Shown: one piece after another, positions 34,008 through 42,779 of the stretch | Layout of the letters: every line of letters begins with the position of its first letter | Numbering within the stretch: position 1 is the stretch's first letter | Origin: Catenulispora sp. GP43 | GTDB taxonomy: Bacteria > Actinomycetota > Actinomycetes > Streptomycetales > Catenulisporaceae | Reading direction: 5' to 3' | Length of the DNA: 64,000 nt | Assembly (NCBI RefSeq): GCF_041260665.1 | Contig: NZ_JBGCCT010000025.1 | Span: 62,001 to 126,000, forward strand | Translations under genes and position numbers: made by a program | The notes under the pieces: generated by a model | Databases searched by the model: none | The model's input: the letters and a program-made list of their open reading frames with translations, nothing else | Told to the model about the DNA's origin: nothing

Positions 34008-34676
34008 GTGACTTCGACTCCCCAGGCTCTTCTGCTCGACTCCGGCGGCGTCCTGATGCGGCCCATCGGCGGCCGGTGGCATCCCCGGGCCGACTTCGAG
34101 GCGACGGTGAAGGCCCACATCCCGCATGTGTCCGACAACGAACTGACCGAGGCGATCCGTGAAGGCGACCGTTTCATGGCCGCCGCGACCTCCACACCGG
34201 ATCTGGACGACTACCACCGCGCGATGCTGACGCACATCGGCATCCAGGCGTCGGCGAATCTGGTCGCCGCGTTGGTGCGGGAGGTTCCGCCGGCCTCGGT
34301 GCTGGAGACGTTCCCCGAGGTGATCCCGACGCTGACGAAGCTGCGTGCGCGCGGCGTCCCGATGGCCGTGGTCTCCGACGCCTGGCCGAACCTGCCGGAT
34401 CTGCACGCCGCGCTCGGCCTCGGCGACTTCTTCGCCGCCTACGCGATCTCGGCCGTGCTGGGCTGCAGCAAGCCGGATCCGCGGATGTACCACCACGCCA
34501 GCGGGGCCCTCGGGCTCGCCCCGGCCGAGTGCCTGTTCGTGGACGACGATCCGGAGCTGGTGGCGGCCGCGATCGCGCTGGGGTATCAGGGGTGCGCGAT
34601 GCGGCGGGACGGCGAGACGGCGCCTGACGGCGTACCGGCCATCAGCTCCCTGACCGAGCTATTGGACTTGGTCTAG
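34008..34676 (+). CDS. HAD superfamily hydrolase
   Basis: A 222-residue HAD phosphatase. Motif I is ALLLDSGGVL, where the first aspartate is kept but the usual second acid is a glycine. Motif II is AVVSDAWPN, and motifs III/IV are GCSKPDPRMY and CLFVDDDPELVAAA. These features suit a phosphomonoesterase, with the missing acid raising doubt about activity. Substrate unknown. The GTG at 34008 is used because the strand start precedes motif I directly. It is close behind the ligD polymerase gene and may share its transcript. Confidence 0.85.
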   Translation: MTSTPQALLLDSGGVLMRPIGGRWHPRADFEATVKAHIPHVSDNELTEAIREGDRFMAAATSTPDLDDYHRAMLTHIGIQASANLVAALVREVPPASVLETFPEVIPTLTKLRARGVPMAVVSDAWPNLPDLHAALGLGDFFAAYAISAVLGCSKPDPRMYHHASGALGLAPAECLFVDDDPELVAAAIALGYQGCAMRRDGETAPDGVPAISSLTELLDLV

Positions 34677-34686
34677 TCACAAAGTC

Positions 34687-34723
34687 GCGGGACGGGCCGC
34701 CAATGTCGTGCGGCCCGCCCCGC
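34687..34723 (+). terminator. hairpin terminator after the HAD hydrolase
   Basis: Arms 34687-34700 and 34710-34723 pair with one mismatch over a nine-base loop and are followed by a T-rich TTCTCTC. The structure ends the ligD-HAD transcript. Confidence 0.6.
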
Positions 34724-34809
34724 TTCTCTCGGGAGGCAAGTACTTATGACCGGTCACGCGGTCGGAGACCGCCCGGTTCCTCCCATCATGCGCTTCCCCG
34801 CCCGCGCCG

Positions 34810-35283
34810 TCATCCGCACGAGGTGGTGGCGGTGGCCCCGTTGACGGTGCCGGTCGCCGAGACGCACAGGTCGCGGCCGAAGATCATCGGGGTCCAGAGC
34901 ACGGTGCCCTTACCGCTGGCCGACATCTTCGCGCCGTCCGCGCGGGTGGCGGTGGCGGCCAGGTTGGCGGCGCCCACCGAGGAGGTGACCCGGGCCCAGT
35001 TGTTGCCGCAGAACGGGGACCAGCGCAGCTCGACCCAGCCGACCTTCTTGCCGTGGCTCATGATGTCCGCGGTCCGGATGCTGCGCGCCTGGAAGGTCGT
35101 GGAACAGCCGGTGGCCTGCGGGTCCTTGCCGTTGCAGCCCTGGTTGCCGCACGTGGCCTGGGCGGCCTTGGCCGGCGCCGCCGGCGCCGAGGCGGTGGCC
35201 GCGAAGGCCCCCAGCGGAGCACTGGCGAGGGCGAGCGCGCCGAGTCCCACACCGATCCGGGAAGCGATTCGACGAGAGAACAT
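34810..35283 (-). CDS. secreted DUF2690-like protein
   Basis: The 157-residue protein has a signal peptide (MFSRRIASRIGVGLGALALA, cleavage near residue 32) and a mature part with CGNQGCNGKDPQATGC. This is the C-x3-C-G-K-D-P-x3-G-C pattern of DUF2690 domains, followed by STTFQARSIRT. Four or more cysteines suggest disulphides outside the cell. The ATG at 35283 has AGGGGGA directly upstream. The role is unknown. A 202-base gap separates it from the next leftward gene and holds nothing I can name besides its likely promoter. Confidence 0.8.
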   Translation of the reverse strand: MFSRRIASRIGVGLGALALASAPLGAFAATASAPAAPAKAAQATCGNQGCNGKDPQATGCSTTFQARSIRTADIMSHGKKVGWVELRWSPFCGNNWARVTSSVGAANLAATATRADGAKMSASGKGTVLWTPMIFGRDLCVSATGTVNGATATTSCG

Positions 35284-35485
35284 GACTCCCCCTGGAGGGG
35301 ACTCAGAAAGCGCCGTCGCGGCGGGGGAACCCCGCCGACCCGAGGCGACGCCTGGTGTCGTGCACCTCCGCCAATGGTGGCCGGAGGGCGGCCGAGGGTG
35401 GCGAGCCGCCATGCGCCGTTCGGGGGAGTCCGGGCGTGCGCCGCGGCGCCCCACGTTGAAGTTTCAATCGGGTGTGTCAGGCCCC

Positions 35486-38107
35486 TTAATAATCCGACGT
35501 CCCGCCGACCGCCCACGTGATCGCGTTGGCCACCGGCCGGGCGACCGCGCTGGGCCCGCCGAAGATGGTCACCGAGGACAGTCCCAGGGACCAGGCGCCG
35601 AGGAGCTGCGCGGTCTCCGGCGCGAGCATGGTCGGCGGGGTGAGCAGCAGCGGCAGGCCGGCATTGGCCGCGAACGCGCCACCGGTCAGCGCGTCGGGGA
35701 AGGTCAGGCCGCCGGCGACGCCGACCCCGGCCGGCGTGCCCTTGCCGGAGACCTTCGCCACCTGGTCCGCGACCGACTCAGCCGTCTGATAACGGTCCAT
35801 CCCGGTCAGCCGGGCGACGGCGCGGCCGGAGCCGGCCAGCACCTTGGTCGCGGTCCACGCCTGCATCCCGACCGCGTCCACGTCGGCGTGCGCCTTGACG
35901 AACGCCGCGGTGTCCGGGTCCAGCGCAGTGCCCTGCGACAGCACGATCGGCGCGTCCTCGACCGCGCCGAGCGGCCCGGCGGCCAGCGCGTCGGGGAAGT
36001 CCTGGCCGGTGGCCACGATGACGTGGGAGGTCGGCCCGAACTGGTTCGCCACGGCCAGCGCGGTGTCGTACCGGTCTGCGCCGGAGAGCCGGCGCACGGT
36101 ATACCCGGCGTGCTGCAACTCCGCCTGGATCCCGGGCGAGACGGCCGAGGTCCCGCCGAGGATGTACACCGTCTTGTGGCTGCCCGGCCCGCCCAGGACC
36201 CGGTCCAGCTCGGCCCGGTCCGCGGCGGCCAGCGCCGCCGGATCGGTGAGCAGCAGCGGGCCGTGCACCTTGGCCGCCAGCGGGACGCCGGTCAGCGCGT
36301 CCGGCGCGGCGTCGCCGCGGGCCAGCACCACCGCGTCGGCCCGGCCGTCGGCCCACTGCGCCTGGGAGACCATGCGCGAGGTCTGATACCGGTCACTGCC
36401 GCCGATCTGACGGACCGTCGCACGGCCCGGGATCCCGGACGGCGGGGTGACGACCGGGCCACCGCCCGACGGCGGGGGCGGCGGGGGCGTGGAGCCGGCG
36501 CCGGTGCGCGGGCCGACGTAGACGTCGACATCCACCTGAGCGGAGTGCCCGTCGGCGTCGGTCACCGTGAGCACCACCGACCGTAGGCCGGAAAGACCCG
36601 GGTACCAAATCGCGCCGGTGGCACTGGCTCCGCCGCCGCTGGTCTCCACCGGCGAGGTGGCATCGGTGATGCCGTAGGACTGCACCGGGGCGAACGGGCT
36701 CTTCGAGGCCGACATGTCGATCTGGAACCCGTAGTCCAGGCCGCCGTTCCCGCTCCGGCTCGGCCGCGTGACCGGGGTGAGGGTCGCGGCCACGGTCGGG
36801 CCGCCCTGGAACTCGACCGCGCCGCGGTCGGCGTACGGCGTCGGCCCCATGCCGGGGGTCGGCTTGATGAAGGGGTCCAGGAAGCGGTCCGCGCCGGAGT
36901 AATCAGTCTTCTGCCATCCGGGCGCCGAGGAGTCGGCGGAGTCCACGGCCGGGGACGTCGCGCTGATCCCGTAGCCGTGAAGGCTGGAGAACTGCGGATC
37001 GGCGTTGATGTCGTCGGCGCCCTGGCCGGTGTGGCTCTGCAGGTCCGCGGCGCTCTGGTAGACGGTGCCGCCCCAGGCATAGGCCGGCCCCTGCGCCGAC
37101 ACGTGGCCGCCGAGATCGTTCTGGCCCAGGACCTGCGAGGTGGCCGACGGCTGGGCCAGCACCGCGGCGTATCCGTCGGTCTGGACCTGGTCGACGATGT
37201 TGTGGTGGATCGAGGTGCCGCCGGTCGAGGTGCCGTCGACCACCACCATCGGCCCCGCGAAGCCCTTCCTGGGCGGGTCGATCTCGCTGAACAGGATGTC
37301 GTCCGCGATGGTCAGGCCGGTCGAGCCGTCGGTGGCGACCACGCCCTGTCCCATCCCGCGCACTGTGTCGCCGACGACCGCGTTCCCGGTGGAGCCCGAG
37401 ACCAGGACGCCGGGGGCGGTGAAGGTGTCCACCTCGTCGTCGGCGATCGTGGTGGCGCTCGACCCGCCGGTCAGGACGACCGCGGAGCCGGCCCCGTTGA
37501 ACAGGTCGCCGACGAACGACGTGTTCGTGCTCCCGCTCCCGGTGACGGTGGTGCCGGGCGCCGATCCGCCGGCCTGGTCGGCGTCGATCAGGGTCTGCGC
37601 GACGGACGTCCCGGTGCTGTCCTTGATCGTCCCGGCGGTGCCGGAGCCCGTCAGCTGCGAGTTGTCGTTCACCGCGACGTTCTGCGAGTCCGTGACGTTC
37701 AGCGCGCTGCTGTGGACGCCCAGCAGCGTCACGTTCGAGGAGCCGTCGATGGTGAACGAGCTCCAGAACGACGCCAGAGTCACGTTCTGGGCGCCGGAGA
37801 CGGTCACACTCGTGAGGTTCCCGCCGCCCCACGGCCCGACGGCCAGCGAGATGCCGGACTCGGTGATGGTGACGTTCTCCGCGTGGTCGCCGTTCACCGT
37901 GATCGAGCTGTCCGGCACCAGCAGCGGCGAGGCAAGGGCCGCGGCCACGGTGCAGAACGGCTTGGAGGCGTCGGTGTCCGAGCATCCCCGGTCCGGGGTG
38001 CTGACGACGAGGTTCACCGGCGCCGCGGCGTGCGCCGCGATCGGCGCCATCCCCGCGGCCGCCGCCAGGGTCGACACGGCGGTGGCGGTGATGCTTCGTG
38101 CGCGCAT
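35486..38107 (-). CDS. secreted beta-helix protein with three cell-wall-binding repeats
   Basis: The 873-residue secreted protein has a signal peptide ending near IAAHAAA (about 30). Residues 40-430 are a right-handed parallel beta-helix with repeats such as NVTLLGVHSSALNVTDSQN. A Pro-rich linker follows near residue 547. The C-terminal third holds three CWB2 modules (VRQIGGSDRYQTSRM, VRRLSGADRYDTALAV and ARLTGMDRYQTAESVADQ), which bind wall polymers in other species. It may bind or cleave a polysaccharide, but no catalytic motif is visible. GGGGGGAACC precedes the ATG. Confidence 0.85.
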   Translation of the reverse strand: MRARSITATAVSTLAAAAGMAPIAAHAAAPVNLVVSTPDRGCSDTDASKPFCTVAAALASPLLVPDSSITVNGDHAENVTITESGISLAVGPWGGGNLTSVTVSGAQNVTLASFWSSFTIDGSSNVTLLGVHSSALNVTDSQNVAVNDNSQLTGSGTAGTIKDSTGTSVAQTLIDADQAGGSAPGTTVTGSGSTNTSFVGDLFNGAGSAVVLTGGSSATTIADDEVDTFTAPGVLVSGSTGNAVVGDTVRGMGQGVVATDGSTGLTIADDILFSEIDPPRKGFAGPMVVVDGTSTGGTSIHHNIVDQVQTDGYAAVLAQPSATSQVLGQNDLGGHVSAQGPAYAWGGTVYQSAADLQSHTGQGADDINADPQFSSLHGYGISATSPAVDSADSSAPGWQKTDYSGADRFLDPFIKPTPGMGPTPYADRGAVEFQGGPTVAATLTPVTRPSRSGNGGLDYGFQIDMSASKSPFAPVQSYGITDATSPVETSGGGASATGAIWYPGLSGLRSVVLTVTDADGHSAQVDVDVYVGPRTGAGSTPPPPPPSGGGPVVTPPSGIPGRATVRQIGGSDRYQTSRMVSQAQWADGRADAVVLARGDAAPDALTGVPLAAKVHGPLLLTDPAALAAADRAELDRVLGGPGSHKTVYILGGTSAVSPGIQAELQHAGYTVRRLSGADRYDTALAVANQFGPTSHVIVATGQDFPDALAAGPLGAVEDAPIVLSQGTALDPDTAAFVKAHADVDAVGMQAWTATKVLAGSGRAVARLTGMDRYQTAESVADQVAKVSGKGTPAGVGVAGGLTFPDALTGGAFAANAGLPLLLTPPTMLAPETAQLLGAWSLGLSSVTIFGGPSAVARPVANAITWAVGGTSDY

Positions 38108-38143
38108 GGTTCCCCCCGGAACGTCAGGACTCTGAGAGCGTTC

Positions 38144-39325
38144 TCACGGTATCTCAGTGCACCGGGTCCCGGTATAGATCGTCGGCATACAGCGATTGCA
38201 ATGCGAGCAGAGCGACGGCACGGAGGCGTCGGCGGCGATGCGGTTCACCAAGTCCGGCTCGCGCAGCAGGGCGCGGGCCATGGCCACGTACTGGAAACCG
38301 GCCGCCATCGCCCGGTCCATGGTGGCGCGGGTGGTGACGCCGCCGAGCAGAATCAGCGGCAGGGAGAGTTCGGCGCGGAAGCGCAGCGCACGCTTCATCA
38401 GATACGTGTCCTGATAGGGGTAGGAACGCAGAAACCTCTTGCCGAACAAGCGGATCCCGAGCCGGGGCAGCGGCGGGAACTGCGCGGCGAACTCGCGCAG
38501 CGGCACGTCGCCGGTGAACAGGTACATCGGGTTCATCAGGGAGCTGCCGGCGGTCAGCTCCAGGGCGTCCAGGGTGCCGTCTTCCTGCAGCCACTGCGCG
38601 ACCTGCAAGCTGTCCTCGATACGCAGGCCGCCGGGGTAGCCGTCCTCCATGTTCAGCTTCGCGGTGACCGCGATCCGGTCGCCGACCTCGTCCCGGACGG
38701 CGCGCGCCAGGGCCAGGGCGACTTTGGCACGGTTGGCGAGCGGACCGCCGTAGGCGTCGTCGCGTTTGTTCAGGCGCGGGGACAGGAAGGCGCTGGCGAA
38801 GTAGTTGTGGCCGAGGTGGATCTCGACGGAGTCGAACCCTGATTCGATGGCCAGGCGGGCGGCGCGGGCGTGGTCGGCGACGACGCGTTCGATGTCGGCG
38901 GCGGTCGCGGCGCGGGTGCGCCGGAAGCTGATCGGGTTCAGCATCGGCGAGCAGGACAGGGCCGCGGCGCGGTTGGAGCGGGCGTCGGCCACGGGACCGG
39001 CGTGCCCGATCTGGGCGGCGACGGCGGCGCCCTCGGCGTGGACGGCCTCGGTCAGCCTGCGCAGGCCCGGCACCGCCTCGGGGCGCCAGTGGATCTGCCG
39101 GCGCTCGGTGCGCCCCTCCGGGGAGACGGCGAGGTAGGCGACCGTGGTCATGCCGACGCCGCCGGCCGCGGGGCGGCGGTGGTAGGCGATGAGGTCGTCG
39201 CTCACCAGGGCGTCGGGCGTCGCGCCTTCGAAGGTCGCGGACTTGATCACGCGGTTGCGCAGGCGAACGGGGCCGAGGGTCGCCGGGGCCAGGACGTCGG
39301 GCACTCGTTCCGCAGGGGTCGTCAC
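38144..39325 (-). CDS. Old Yellow Enzyme-type NADH:flavin oxidoreductase
   Basis: A 393-residue FMN-dependent TIM barrel reductase. It has PVRLRNRVIKSATFEGAT, GMTTVAYLAVSPEGR and QIGHAGPVADARSN early on, and HLGHNYFASAFLSPRLNKRDD with the FMN/substrate residues near 180. The C-terminus contains LCSHCNRCMPTIYTGTRC, a cysteine cluster as in 2,4-dienoyl-CoA reductases with a 4Fe-4S centre, but without their second flavin domain. The start is a GTG at 39325, with AAGG eight bases before. It is divergent from the SDR gene. Confidence 0.85.
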   Translation of the reverse strand: MTTPAERVPDVLAPATLGPVRLRNRVIKSATFEGATPDALVSDDLIAYHRRPAAGGVGMTTVAYLAVSPEGRTERRQIHWRPEAVPGLRRLTEAVHAEGAAVAAQIGHAGPVADARSNRAAALSCSPMLNPISFRRTRAATAADIERVVADHARAARLAIESGFDSVEIHLGHNYFASAFLSPRLNKRDDAYGGPLANRAKVALALARAVRDEVGDRIAVTAKLNMEDGYPGGLRIEDSLQVAQWLQEDGTLDALELTAGSSLMNPMYLFTGDVPLREFAAQFPPLPRLGIRLFGKRFLRSYPYQDTYLMKRALRFRAELSLPLILLGGVTTRATMDRAMAAGFQYVAMARALLREPDLVNRIAADASVPSLCSHCNRCMPTIYTGTRCTEIP

Positions 39326-39413
39326 GGCGCGGACCTTAGAACGGCGCCCGCGAACATGCCAGAGGCGATAAGCGCTCTTACATAAAGCGCCGGTTCGGCC
39401 TACCCTGCCGGCC

Positions 39414-40220
39414 ATGGCCACCATAGCCATCACCGGCGCCGCCTCCGGCATAGGCGCGACCCTGGCCACCTGGCTGACCGACGACGGGCACCGCGTCATC
39501 GGCGTGGACCTGGCCGGGGTGGACGTCGAGGCGGATCTGGGCACCGCCGAGGGCCGGGGCGCCGCGATCTCGGCCATCACAGAACTCTGCGACGGCCGCC
39601 TGGACGGCCTGCTCCCCTTCGCCGGCCTGGCCCCGGCCACCGGCCGCACCGGCTCGCTGCTGGTGTCGGTGAACTACTTCGGCGCCATCACCGTGCTCGA
39701 AGGCCTGCGTCCGGCACTGAAGGCGGCCGGGAGCAGCGCGGTGGTGCTGCCGTCCTCGAACTCGGTCACCTGCCAGCCGGGCTGGCCGGCCGAGGTGGCC
39801 GAGGCCTGCCTGGCCGGCGACGAGGCCGGGGCCGGCGCCCTGGCCGACACCCACGGCGAACTCGCCGCCGTGCAGGCCTACCCCGCCACCAAGGCGGCCC
39901 TGGCCTGGTACGCCCGCACCCGCGCCGCGGACTGGATGGCCGACGGCATCCGGCTGAACGCGGTCGCCCCTGGCATGATCGACACCCCGATGACCCATGC
40001 CGGCCGCACCGACGAACTCACCGCCGCCGGCATGGCCGCCTTCGAAAAGACCATCCCGGCCGGCCGCGCCGGCCGCCCGGAGGAGGTGGCGGCTGCGGTG
40101 GCTTTCCTGTTGTCGGAGCAGGCTTCCTTCATGGTGGGTTCGGTCGTGTTCTGCGACGGCGGGACGGATGCGGCTTTGCGGGGGAAGGACTGGCCGGCGA
40201 AATGGAATCTGGCGATATAG
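39414..40220 (+). CDS. short-chain dehydrogenase/reductase
   Basis: A 268-residue SDR. The NAD(P)-binding glycine motif is TGAASGIGATLA (7-18). The catalytic tyrosine and lysine are in YPATKAALAW (about 158-167) with the serine in VLPSSNSV. The C-terminal EVAAAVAFLLSEQASFMVGS is also typical. An internal stretch (AEACLAGDEAGAGALADTHG) resembles 3-alpha-hydroxysteroid dehydrogenases of the comamonad type, but the substrate cannot be told. ATG at 39414. It is divergent from the OYE gene, so the two may act in one pathway. Confidence 0.88.
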   Translation: MATIAITGAASGIGATLATWLTDDGHRVIGVDLAGVDVEADLGTAEGRGAAISAITELCDGRLDGLLPFAGLAPATGRTGSLLVSVNYFGAITVLEGLRPALKAAGSSAVVLPSSNSVTCQPGWPAEVAEACLAGDEAGAGALADTHGELAAVQAYPATKAALAWYARTRAADWMADGIRLNAVAPGMIDTPMTHAGRTDELTAAGMAAFEKTIPAGRAGRPEEVAAAVAFLLSEQASFMVGSVVFCDGGTDAALRGKDWPAKWNLAI

Positions 40221-40247
40221 CGATCATCACCAGTACCCTTCGGCACC

Positions 40248-41399
40248 ATGGCTTTCGGGGACCGGGGACGCGCAGATGACGACGACCGGCGCCGCGTGTC
40301 CGCGCGCCGTCCGTCGTCCCGGATGCGTCGCATCCCTCTGATCCGGCGGCTGCGCCCGCCGCTGCGGCTGCCCCGGCACGCCCCGGACCCGCGCTGGATC
40401 ACCGGGCTCCTCATCGGTCTGGCCGCGATCCTCCTTCTGGGCTGGATCGGCCGCGCCGTCGAGCCGTACTGGCCGAACTTCGCCCTGAACACCGCCGCCG
40501 ACCTGATCGGGGCCGTGTTCACGATCTACGTGATCACCCCGATCATCGAACGCGCCGGGCAGGGCGGCGTCCGGGAGCACGCCGAGCTGGACTACTCGCA
40601 GTTCCTCGACGACGCCGGCCGCGCGACCAGCGTGATCCGGATCCTGGACACCTACTCCAACCTGCTGGCCGAGCCCTACGCGCAGCGCTTCGAGACGATG
40701 GTGCGCGCAGCCGTGGCGCGCGGCGTGTCCATCAGGGTCCTGCTGATCAACCCGACCACCCTGGCCGCCGAGCAGCGCGACCTGGAACTGGGGCGCGCCG
40801 ACGAGCTGGGCCCGATGCTGGAGCGCAACCTGGAGACGGTGGCCCGGCTGCATCGCGCCTTCGAGCAGGCCGGCGGCCCGCGCGGGCTGGGCACCGCGGC
40901 CGACTTCCAGGTCCGGCTGTACTCCTCCGGTCCGGACATCACCATGTACCGCTGGGACGACCGGGCGCTGGTCTCGTTCTACCCGGTCGGCAAGCTCTCC
41001 GGCCGGGCCGAGCAACTGGAGGTGACCGTCGACAGCGCGCTGGGCTCCTTCGTCAACAACCGCTTCCAGGCGGTCTGGCACGCCGCGGCCCCGCACCAGG
41101 CGCTGACCCCGGTCACGGTCACCGACGACAACATCGAGCGGACCTACCTGGTCCGCTTCGTCGACCTCGCCGACGGCCGCCGCTTCGTGGCCTCCCGCCG
41201 GGTCGAACGCTTCCTGCGGCGCGCGGTCGGCGAGGTCGTGGCGGCCAACGGCGGCCGGGACTTCCGGCTGGAGGCCGCCGACCGGGCGCAGGTCGGGGCG
41301 GTGCTGGACGCCGCGTTCCGGCGGATCTACGGGGAGATCCCCGACACGGCGTATCTCCTACTGCGGTCATCGGATCCATCAGTCGGTCTTGTCGGGTAG
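40248..41399 (+). CDS. two-helix membrane protein with a PLD-like cytosolic domain
   Basis: A 383-residue protein with a basic N-terminus, two membrane helices at about 51-71 and 80-100, then a cytosolic domain (110-250) that has the strand pattern of phospholipase D-like proteins, such as VIRILDTYSNLL, FETMVRAAVARGVSIRVLLIN and FQVRLYSSGPDITMYRWDD. No HKD catalytic motif is visible. The C-terminal part (260-383) starts TYLVRFVDLADGRRFVASRR and is unrecognised. The radical SAM gene begins nine bases later, so the two are probably co-transcribed. Confidence 0.6.
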   Translation: MAFGDRGRADDDDRRRVSARRPSSRMRRIPLIRRLRPPLRLPRHAPDPRWITGLLIGLAAILLLGWIGRAVEPYWPNFALNTAADLIGAVFTIYVITPIIERAGQGGVREHAELDYSQFLDDAGRATSVIRILDTYSNLLAEPYAQRFETMVRAAVARGVSIRVLLINPTTLAAEQRDLELGRADELGPMLERNLETVARLHRAFEQAGGPRGLGTAADFQVRLYSSGPDITMYRWDDRALVSFYPVGKLSGRAEQLEVTVDSALGSFVNNRFQAVWHAAAPHQALTPVTVTDDNIERTYLVRFVDLADGRRFVASRRVERFLRRAVGEVVAANGGRDFRLEAADRAQVGAVLDAAFRRIYGEIPDTAYLLLRSSDPSVGLVG

Positions 41400-41408
41400 C
41401 GTCAGGGC

Positions 41409-42734
41409 GTGCAGCACACCGCCGCCGGCCGCCCCGGCGCGAACCGGTTCCAGGCTCTGGGACCCAACCGGCTCGACGAGATCGCCGCGAAGTACGGACT
41501 GGATCCGCAGCTCCGCGAGAGCGTCCGCCTGTTCTCACTGGTCCTGCCCTTCCGGGTCAACGAATACGTTCTCAGTGAACTGATCGACTGGTCGGCGCCG
41601 GACGGCGACCCGGTCTTCCATCTGTTCTTCCCACAGCCGGGCATGCTCTCGGCCGACGACGAGCGACGCCTGACGGCGGCCCGGGACGGTGGCGACGCCG
41701 GCGAGCTGGCCCGGACGATCGCGGGCATCCGGGCCGGCATGAATCCGCATCCGGAGCATCAGCAGGACCTGAACGTCCCGAGCGATCCCGACGGGCCGGT
41801 CCCGGGCACCCAGCACAAGTACGAGCAGACGCTGCTGTACTTCCCCTCCGCCGGCCAGACCTGCCACGCCTACTGCACCTACTGCTTCCGCTGGGCCCAG
41901 TTCGTCGGTGAGCCAGAGCTGCGCTTCGCCGCCGCCGAGCCCTCCCGCGCCGTCGCCTACCTGCGCCGGCACCCGGAGGTCACCGACGTGCTGGTCACCG
42001 GCGGCGACCCGATGGTGATGTCGGCCGAGCGGCTGCGGCAGCACATCGAGCCGTTCCTGTCCGTGGAGTCGCTGCAGACGGTGCGCATCGGCACCAAGTC
42101 GGTGGCCAGCTGGCCGCACCGCTACGTCACCGACCACGACGCCGACGCCACCTTGCGGCTGTTCGAGCAGATCGCCGAGGCCGGCAAGACCCCGGCGGTG
42201 ATGGCGCACCTGAGCCACCCGGTGGAGCTGGAGCCGGCTATCGCGCGTACCGCGCTGTCCCGCATCCGGGACACCGGCGCCGTCGTGTACTGCCAGGCCC
42301 CGATCATCGGCCGGGTCAACGACGACGCCGCGGCCTGGGCCCGGCTGTGGCGCGCCGAGCAGCGCGCCGGCGCCGTGCCGTACTACATGTTCGTGGCCCG
42401 CGACACCGGGCCGCGCGACTACTTCAAGGTGCCGCTGGCGCGCGCCGCCGAGGTGTTCCGCGACGCCTACAGCTCCCTGCCGGGGCTGGCGCGCACGGTG
42501 CGCGGGCCGGTGATGTCCACGACCGGCGGGAAGGTCGTGGTGGACGGCGTGGCCGAGGAGCCGGGCGCGGGGCGGTTCTTCGAACTGCGCTATCTGCAAG
42601 CCAGGGATCCCCGGCTGGTAGGCAGGCCTTTCCGTGCTGTTTACTCAGCAGATGCGGCATGGATCGACGAGCTCGAACTCGCACCCGGCACCCCGGCGGA
42701 CATCCGCGCGGCGGTGGCGGCCGGCGGGGACTGA
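41409..42734 (+). CDS. KamA-family radical SAM protein (lysine 2,3-aminomutase-like)
   Basis: A 441-residue enzyme of the lysine 2,3-aminomutase family. The radical SAM cluster motif is TCHAYCTYC (C152, C156, C159). The SAM/PLP core includes DVLVTGGDPMVMSAERL and VRIGTKSVASWPHRYV. The usual PLP lysine region near QAPIIGRVND differs in detail, so the substrate may not be lysine. It starts with GTG at 41409, nine bases after the membrane gene. Because of that spacing it is likely to be co-expressed with the PLD-like membrane protein and perhaps the ROK regulator. Confidence 0.85.
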   Translation: MQHTAAGRPGANRFQALGPNRLDEIAAKYGLDPQLRESVRLFSLVLPFRVNEYVLSELIDWSAPDGDPVFHLFFPQPGMLSADDERRLTAARDGGDAGELARTIAGIRAGMNPHPEHQQDLNVPSDPDGPVPGTQHKYEQTLLYFPSAGQTCHAYCTYCFRWAQFVGEPELRFAAAEPSRAVAYLRRHPEVTDVLVTGGDPMVMSAERLRQHIEPFLSVESLQTVRIGTKSVASWPHRYVTDHDADATLRLFEQIAEAGKTPAVMAHLSHPVELEPAIARTALSRIRDTGAVVYCQAPIIGRVNDDAAAWARLWRAEQRAGAVPYYMFVARDTGPRDYFKVPLARAAEVFRDAYSSLPGLARTVRGPVMSTTGGKVVVDGVAEEPGAGRFFELRYLQARDPRLVGRPFRAVYSADAAWIDELELAPGTPADIRAAVAAGGD

Positions 42735-42779
42735 GACCAGATGATCGACCAGCCCGACCCCGTTCCCTATCCTGGGGCG

